Assembly (NCBI GenBank): GCA_022606135.1
Contig: JABYQN010000001.1
Location: 558,001 to 622,000, forward strand
DNA length: 64,000 nt
DNA from: Fomes fomentarius
Taxonomy: Eukaryota; Basidiomycota; Agaricomycetes; Polyporales; Polyporaceae
Reading direction: 5' to 3'
The position numbers and the translations under genes were made by a program. Position 1 is the first letter of the stretch; each line of letters begins with the position of its first letter. The notes beneath the pieces were generated by a model, which ran no database searches, was not told the origin of the DNA, and saw only the letters and a list, made by a program, of their open reading frames with translations. Shown here piece by piece: positions 58,144 to 64,000 of this stretch.

Positions 58144-59039
58144 ATGAAGGTCTTCAGCAACTTGTTCGTTACCGCTGCCGTCGTTGCCCTCGGCGTCGTC
58201 AACGTCTTCGCTTTGACTGGGGACCAGCTCGCCGACGAGATTGATGCAGTCACTGCCGAGTCGGGCAATTTGGCGACCGCCATTAACGCGCTCAACCTCA
58301 CTAACTTCCCGATTCAGGGTAGCGTACGTACTTATTTGTTTTCTACGAATCGCCTTGTGGCATCTAACAGTACCACTATGGTTCAGATCATTGCCCAAGG
58401 TTTGGGAAACATTACTACTACAGTCGCCCAAGCAAACTCTCAATTCGACGTGAGTTGCGGCCTTCCAGCTGCCAGCGTAGTATTTCCTTCCGCTAATGTC
58501 AATTCATAAAACCTACTAGCCTAACCAGACTCCCTTCGACTCTACAACGGCCGAGACAATCGCGGCTGTCTTCACCGACTTCGTCATTATTCATCAGTGA
58601 GGGTTGATGAGCTATGTTCCTTCGATTGCTTTTAACCCCTCCATTCTTCTCTAGGAACCTATTGAGGGTCATCATCGGCAAGGAAGTACGTGTAATTCTC
58701 GTTATTTAATTGCCATTTCCTGATGGTGCTCCCTTGGCAGAGCCTCGCCGGGCGGTTCGGTTTCACCGCCCCCATCGCTTTTGCCTTGAGGTCCCTGGAG
58801 GGAGTAGTTGACGTCAGTCTGCCAGACCTCTTCCACCGTCGCATCGCGCTTACTGTCTGGTATCATGTCAGACATTCTGCTTCAGCGCCATAGCCCTCAT
58901 CCCTACCTCGGCGACCGAAGCGAATGAACAGTTTGTGAGTCCTCCTTCTCGTTACGACCTACTCGCACGATCCTGATGATGCGCACAGGCTGCGTTGAAC
59001 GAAACGTTTATGGACGCCAATGCCGCTTACGGCTTCTGA
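58144..59039 (+). CDS. HsbA-like small secreted protein, diverged third copy
   Basis: Same exon pattern as the two duplicated genes, with 58,144 as start and TGA at 59,037. The signal peptide is MKVFSNLFVTAAVVALGVV, followed by LTGDQLADEIDAVTAESGNL, then IIAQGLGNITTTVAQANSQF, PNQTPFDSTTAETIAAVFTD, LLRVIIGKESLAGRFGFTAP, ALRSLEGVVD and AALNETFMDANAAYGF. It is clearly homologous along the whole length but much more diverged than the two arm copies are from each other, so the family was present here before the arm duplication. The introns are unrelated in sequence. No arm sequence surrounds it. A role at hydrophobic surfaces or in the cell wall is inferred from the family only. Confidence 0.75.
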
Positions 59040-62000
59040 ACAGCTCGTCCTGTACCAATTCGGCGAGTGGTCCTTCGACTTCGACAACATGGCAGTTCCT
59101 TGTCACTCTATATTGACCAGCTGCCCTGCAAATTGATGAAAGGATGGGTGGCAAGGGTGACTATTTCTTGATCAGCGTTCTCGGGTTCCGATTCTGTTGC
59201 CGGCATGATGTGACTGCGAACATCTTTGTACGTTCTTGTGAAGTGGAAAGCTACTGTGGTAGCGATTTCTGTGCTGATTACCAATGAATATGACAAGTTT
59301 GGTCTTATTCGTCGTAGTGGCTGCGCGTTCGTGCACTCGAGTTGACTGAGAGTGTACAGAACGCGCTTCTATGGGGCCGAAGTGTTGTTTCGCGATGACA
59401 TCTAAAAGATATGGTTGTTCCATCATGCAACCGCCTATATATAAGGTCCGCCTTTCAATCTGTCCTCAGTGGCTGAGCGTAATGCCTCCGCACTGAACCC
59501 CCCAGGCTTACTCGGATTTTTGAAGTTTCAATTCCCACGATCTCTCGACCCTCCATCCGAGTCTCAGGGTATTACCACGAAGTACTGCCGCAAGCTGTTC
59601 ACTATTTTGGCCCCCAACGGTCCCTTTTCGGAGACAGTAATGTTACCGGAACCATCACGAGATACGAGCAGCATCTACCGGTACCTCTACCGTTCGCGGG
59701 AGGTCCCGGTCCGCCATCTTGTGAGCTGTGCTCAGGCTGATAGCTTGTACGCCACCCACTGCTGGCATACCACCGCTATACGGTGTATTCCCGGACCAGT
59801 TTACTTGATAGAATCGCCTTCACTGTTCAATATCATCTTGCCGATGAGTCGGACATAGGGTGACTCGGCTAGTACCGGTGCACAAGAAGTGGTCGCTGAC
59901 TTGTCCAGTAACCGGCGAGCTAGATTTGTATCTACGGAAACATGAGAACTTTGAACTGCCACCTGCCACGACTCGGAGCTTACACCCCACCTGGGAACCT
60001 CTTGGTTACTGCCGCGCACGAGCATGTGGGTATATCTCGTTCGGACACCTGACAGATGATCATGGTGTCATTCCGCTTGGAACATCGGAGAGGCATGTAC
60101 TACTAACACTGTCCATGACTTTTCCTTTTCGACCTCTCTGCCATTGCTTCGCTGCCGTGTAGCGCTATAAAGGTTTAGCCCGGGTTTCCTTCCATTCTAG
60201 CCATTCAAGTTGACCTGGTCCTCGAGGTCGGATGGCATTATGCCAGACTCCCACTCTCGGAACTGTGGTACCATACCACGATGCTAGTACAACGTGCTGT
60301 ATGTCCCGTTGAGCCAGGCGATTACTACTGATCCGCAGCAGTGAGCACAAAGGGGTTAAGACTGATCGCCGTTCACCGGTGCATTGGTGGCAGCCCAGTG
60401 GGTGGTTGAACTTCGTTGATGTGACAGGTGGTAGAATTATATCATAGCTATCAAATGCAGACCTTTCCATCGCACCTACAACGACGGTAGAGTGGGCGGA
60501 CGGGCCTAAGCCTCAGCGCTCCGGCCTGCGGATACACCAGCTGGAGAATGATCAATGACAGCCCAAGCGTAGCGTCACTAAATCGGCGAGCTTACTGGTG
60601 TCAGAAGGTCACTCACTGGACTCTGCTTTGGGCACTGCGCCTTTTCGCGAGTCCTGCCTGGCAAAACGGACTGGGTGGTCGAGTAACCTCGCTCCCGGAT
60701 CTGGTGGTACAACGTCCTCGGAGGCAGTGTCGTGCCAAAATTGTAAGGTTTGTCATATGGAAGAAGTTACGTTGAGGTCCCGTTCTAGATGTACTCTGTG
60801 GGATTGTAGATGGCCCTGGTATTATGGCATAGCGACATGCAGCTGTTGGTGTCGAAAGGGGCCTGGAAATAGTTGAACCCAGTGTGTCCAAGTTGGCCAG
60901 GGCGGTTCCGGGGCCAGACGGTCATTCGGAGCCGCCTGCCAACAGAGAAGCACTCTGAATACTTTATCCGGGAACGCACACGTCAAGAGTAGCATTGTGT
61001 GTTGCTGTAGGTGACAACTTTGCATGGGTCCGAGAGAGATAGGGATCCATACGTCTTGCAGTCCTCGAGTCCGAGTTCGTCGTGCTCCGATCGCAAGCCG
61101 GACTCCGGAGGAGTCGCACAGTGGCAGCGCTTGCGAGTCGGTCAATGTTACATTCCGCAGCCTTGATCTCTCGGAAGATGCATGTATCCGCGACTATTCG
61201 TTGGTCACGACGCTCCAGTATTAGCTGTGGCGCAAACCACTGGCAGGAGGCAGGAGGATAAGCAGGAGTCAATGTCAGGTATGTCCCGAAATGGAAATTC
61301 AGCACACTGGGCGGTTAAATGGAAATGTACAGCGCGCCGCGGCGCACCAACAAGCGACGTCCTGGAGTCTGTACGATTCCTGGAAGAGCTACGTTCTGAT
61401 TACATCCATAGGCGACGCCCCTAGATTCAACTCATGGTTGGCCCATCGGAAGATGCGCTTCCCCGGAAGGCGGTACTGTGGGTGCATCTACGACTCCTTC
61501 GATGCATGTGGCTGACAGATGAACAGCGATAATACTCTCCTCCCACGGTTTAGATCCTGCACGATCTTAACATTCAGCTTGCCTCCATGGGCAGCAGCCT
61601 CTGTGAGTAGCAACATTGATTTCATTTCGTCCCTTGCGCAATCTCTATGCTTGTGAATACAAGGCAATCGTGGATACGATGTACACATGCCAGCCATCCA
61701 TATCCATCCACCAACTCCGATCTTAGTGGGAGGCTCAGATACAAGGCATACCAATCCACCTGCGGGTCTTCACAAAACCTACTCGGATCGACTGGCGTCA
61801 GTATCCTAGGGACGACCGCCCCGCAGTTTTGGTATTCGCCTGACTCGCCGCTGCGTAAGTCCTTCTCGTTCATTTTCAAGACGGTCGTCTCCTCGAGCGT
61901 TCCGTTCGCCGCCGGATTCTTCGGGTCGACTGCTCAAGCCTTGAGCAAAACGATCATCACGGCGATCGGGAGCGCCCCTCAGTAGGCCTCTGAAGTCGAC

Positions 62001-63821
62001 GATAGCAGCGTCAGGAAGTAATAGGGTATGTACTCACGGTCTACCCACTCACGCGTTGTCGTCTCGAATCATCCAAGCATCGCGACTCCTAGCGCTTCTC
62101 TAGGCATTCTGGAGGCCTAGGAATGTTCATCCTCCAAGGCCTCCTCGCTATAGCATCATGAGTAGACCTATCACGTCGTAGTCCGCCGGCTGATACGTGG
62201 CACTGGCGGTTCAACACCAGCCTGCTCCCGCGCAACGCCGCTCAAGAAATCAATACGGCCTCCGCTGACTTCATCAGGATTGTATAAACGTACCAGTATG
62301 CCCTGAGATACGCTCGACTGAGACCCTCACTCAATCGCCTACTGCGTGCTAGTAGGCTCAAGCCAGCCAGACCCATCGACTTTAGTTCGCGGGCTCAGAC
62401 TGTGCGTGCGACTAGTCATGAACATTACATTCACCGGGATCTCAGCAGGGTTTGAATGTGATCATGCTACTGTAATACATTGCACGGGCCCTTCCAGCCT
62501 TCAGTACTCAGCAGGGACACGCTGGACCTGATGCACGAAACGCTAAGCCTTAGCGTGATACATTATACCGCATCCCGAACAACCTCCGGGTTCTTACACT
62601 CCGCGCGAAACCGTGGAAGCTGTGTTATGTTTTTTTGTGCAGTGCCGACTCGGAATATCGGAGTTCGGCGACAAAAGCCCAAGTTTTGATCTACAGAGGG
62701 GGCTACCAAATCACAGCCCCCGAGACGGCCCATCCGTTTCGAGCGGAACACGGGAACCTCTTAGTATCCGGAGTTATCGAGTCTGACTATGAGTGTACTG
62801 TACTCTGAGTGCAGCTTTGGAAGGCACGGTCTTGGACGACACCAAGCGGACAGTACAAGCTGCTTCAACGTGACCGGCCTGCAGGCAGGGGCAGAATTCT
62901 GCCGCAGCTCACCCATCCATCGGGCGCTAAATAGCGCTTATGTCCTGCGCAGTAATGTTGCATTCCAAGTGCGCTTTGTTCTGTTGTTGCTCATCGGATG
63001 CGTCACTCCGATAAATTGATCTGATTCCCGTGCCTGCCATTGAGCGATAAAGTATTATCGCTTGTATGCATATTTGTCACAGCCGCCCTGTCTGCATCAG
63101 GTTTCAACGACAACACCGCTCGTGCTGCCCAACGCTGTCCGCCGTGGCCCCCTTCATTCTAGTGGTCCCATGAAAAAACTTGTTTATACAGCAGAGGCGG
63201 GGTATGAGTCAAACCCGCGGGAGACCTGCTCACCGAGTCACTGAACCTGTAACAGTTCAATACCGGCGCTGAATCACTTGAGCTGGCTCCGGAGCCACGA
63301 GCTCGGCTTATTCGTACGACCGGGCATTGTAAAAGTACGTGGCGCGCTCCGTCATAACCGTTGTGACGCCGCCGCACTCTAAGCCTGAAGTGTGCGTCTG
63401 CGGTACCCCGAACTCTCTCTGAGAATCTCGTTGACCCTGGAGTCCGTTTCATCCGCCGCGAACATGTCGCGAGTAAGGTCTGTGTCGAGATACCATCGGG
63501 AATACCCTGCCCGGCACGGACAGGGTGGTCTTGGGCGGTGAGCGGAGAGCACGCATCAAATGATTCGTTCCTCTCCTTGAACAAAGACAGTCGGCGTCAC
63601 AGTGAGATCGATTGCAAGCAAGCTGTTGGGTCCCAAGAAAGTGTCATCCCTCGCCAAAATCCACATTCTGATGAAGCGTCTCATGCCTGCGATGGCGCGC
63701 TCATGGGCTATAGCCACAATGCACGCTCGGTCACAGCTTCATTCGCAAAGTCACTGGGTTGCGTTCACAGCCCATTCTGGTAGGGCAGACCGATCTCTAT
63801 CGGCCTTTAGGCAGAGGTAGG
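59040..63821. other. 4.8-kb stretch without a convincing gene
   Basis: The longest gene-free interval in the window. ORFs of up to about 130 codons occur, but none has a start context, intron pattern or motif that supports a gene. A good TATA-like CTATATATAAGG lies at about 59,434-59,445 with no credible ORF after it. No LTRs, inverted ends or transposase motifs were recognised, but old decayed elements cannot be excluded. Confidence 0.5.
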
Positions 63822-63828
63822 TATAAAA
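63822..63828 (+). promoter_or_regulatory. TATA box (TATAAAA) of the terpene synthase gene
   Basis: In the context GTAGGTATAAAACACCC, 61 nt upstream of the start codon at 63,883, a fitting distance for a short leader. Confidence 0.7.
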
Positions 63829-63882
63829 CACCCAAGTCGAGAGTGAGTTTCGTCAGTTTCACTTCATCTCCTCTTCTACACA

Positions 63883-64000
63883 ATGCCTTCTCACTCATCT
63901 GTTGCTGCTACCTTCCGCCTTCCCGATACCCTGGCTGACTGGCCATGGCATCGCCGCCTCAACACCCACTACCGAGAAGTGAAGGCCGCCTCGGCATCGT
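63883..64000 (+). CDS. Terpene (sesquiterpene) synthase, 5' end only, cut by window end
   Basis: 39 codons are visible. After MPSHSSVAAT comes FRLPDTLADWPWHRRLNTHY and EVKAASAS. The FRLPDxLxxWPWxRxxNPHY start is characteristic of basidiomycete class I sesquiterpene synthases, which cyclise farnesyl diphosphate in the cytosol. The metal-binding DDxxD and NSE motifs would lie beyond the window, so activity cannot be judged. A TATA box and pyrimidine-rich leader precede it. It may open a biosynthetic cluster to the right. Confidence 0.8.
   Translation, partial: MPSHSSVAATFRLPDTLADWPWHRRLNTHYREVKAASAS

Noticed and set aside
59469..59858. 129-codon plus-strand ORF downstream of a TATA-like box
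   Set aside because: Starts with GTG, has no motif, and the first real ATG is followed by a stop after four codons.
61647..61985. 112-codon plus-strand ORF with a Ser/Phe-rich end
   Set aside because: Mildly protein-like (FKTVVSSSVPFAAGFFGS), but no family, no intron pattern and no promoter. Insufficient to call a gene.
1..64000. CRISPR arrays, bacterial operons, riboswitches, tRNA and rRNA genes
   Set aside because: No regularly spaced repeats were found. The sequence is eukaryotic with spliced genes. I looked for tRNA B-box-like GGTTCGA stretches in the gaps and found no convincing tRNA, but a short tRNA could be missed without a covariance search.

Overview
The window looks like nuclear DNA of a filamentous basidiomycete, most likely an Agaricomycete. 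Genes are split by many short introns of about 45-70 nt with GT..AG (once GC..AG) ends, intergenic gaps are short, and several families are typical of mushrooms and polypores: an F-box/LRR-type protein, a DUF6593 protein, HsbA-like secreted proteins, a PL14 lyase, a DOPA-4,5-dioxygenase and the start of a terpene synthase. Nothing prokaryotic, organellar or viral was recognised.

Layout. 0-10 kb: ordinary genes, namely a HIT hydrolase (12-719), the mitochondrial DNA polymerase POLG/Mip1 (1033-5398), an F-box protein (5649-7607) and an IMPACT/Yih1 homologue (7965-9456, minus). 10.7-17.9 kb: left arm of a large inverted duplication. 17.9-37.7 kb: a conserved-looking spacer with an NmrA-like protein, a Ser/Thr kinase, a PL14 lyase, DOPA dioxygenase, glutamate 5-kinase (PRO1), PRPP synthetase and a DUF6593 protein. 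37.7-45.0 kb: right arm of the inverted duplication. 45-48.5 kb: a third, partial copy of an internal arm segment, then an S33/TAP-like hydrolase. 48.5-52.6 kb: gene-poor, with a perfect 24-bp-stem hairpin and a short hAT-type transposon with intact ends. 52.6-56.1 kb: an ADP1-like ABCG transporter. 58.1-59.0 kb: a third, diverged HsbA-like gene. 59-63.8 kb: no convincing gene. 63.88 kb to the end: the first codons of a terpene synthase behind a good TATA box.

The most unusual structure is the inverted duplication (arms about 10,722-17,934 and 37,731-44,979, separated by about 19.8 kb). Each arm carries the same two-gene unit: a P-loop NTPase of the Crinkler/RHS-like type (Walker A and a DEAH Walker B visible) and, divergent from it, a small secreted HsbA-like protein. 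The inner boundary of both arms lies at the NTPase start codon, so the two copies have unrelated 5' flanks. The left NTPase has an early stop and is a pseudogene; the right one is close to intact. The left HsbA gene is intact but its TATA box has one base changed. The NTPase/HsbA pairing, the arm structure and the extra direct copy of an arm segment at 45 kb together suggest a mobile or recombinogenic accessory unit. That is inference.

PRO1 and PRPP synthetase are adjacent and co-oriented, with the DUF6593 gene next. No operon is implied. Limits: splice sites were placed by reading and by matching known protein families, and no alignment or search was run. Where several splice choices exist this is said.
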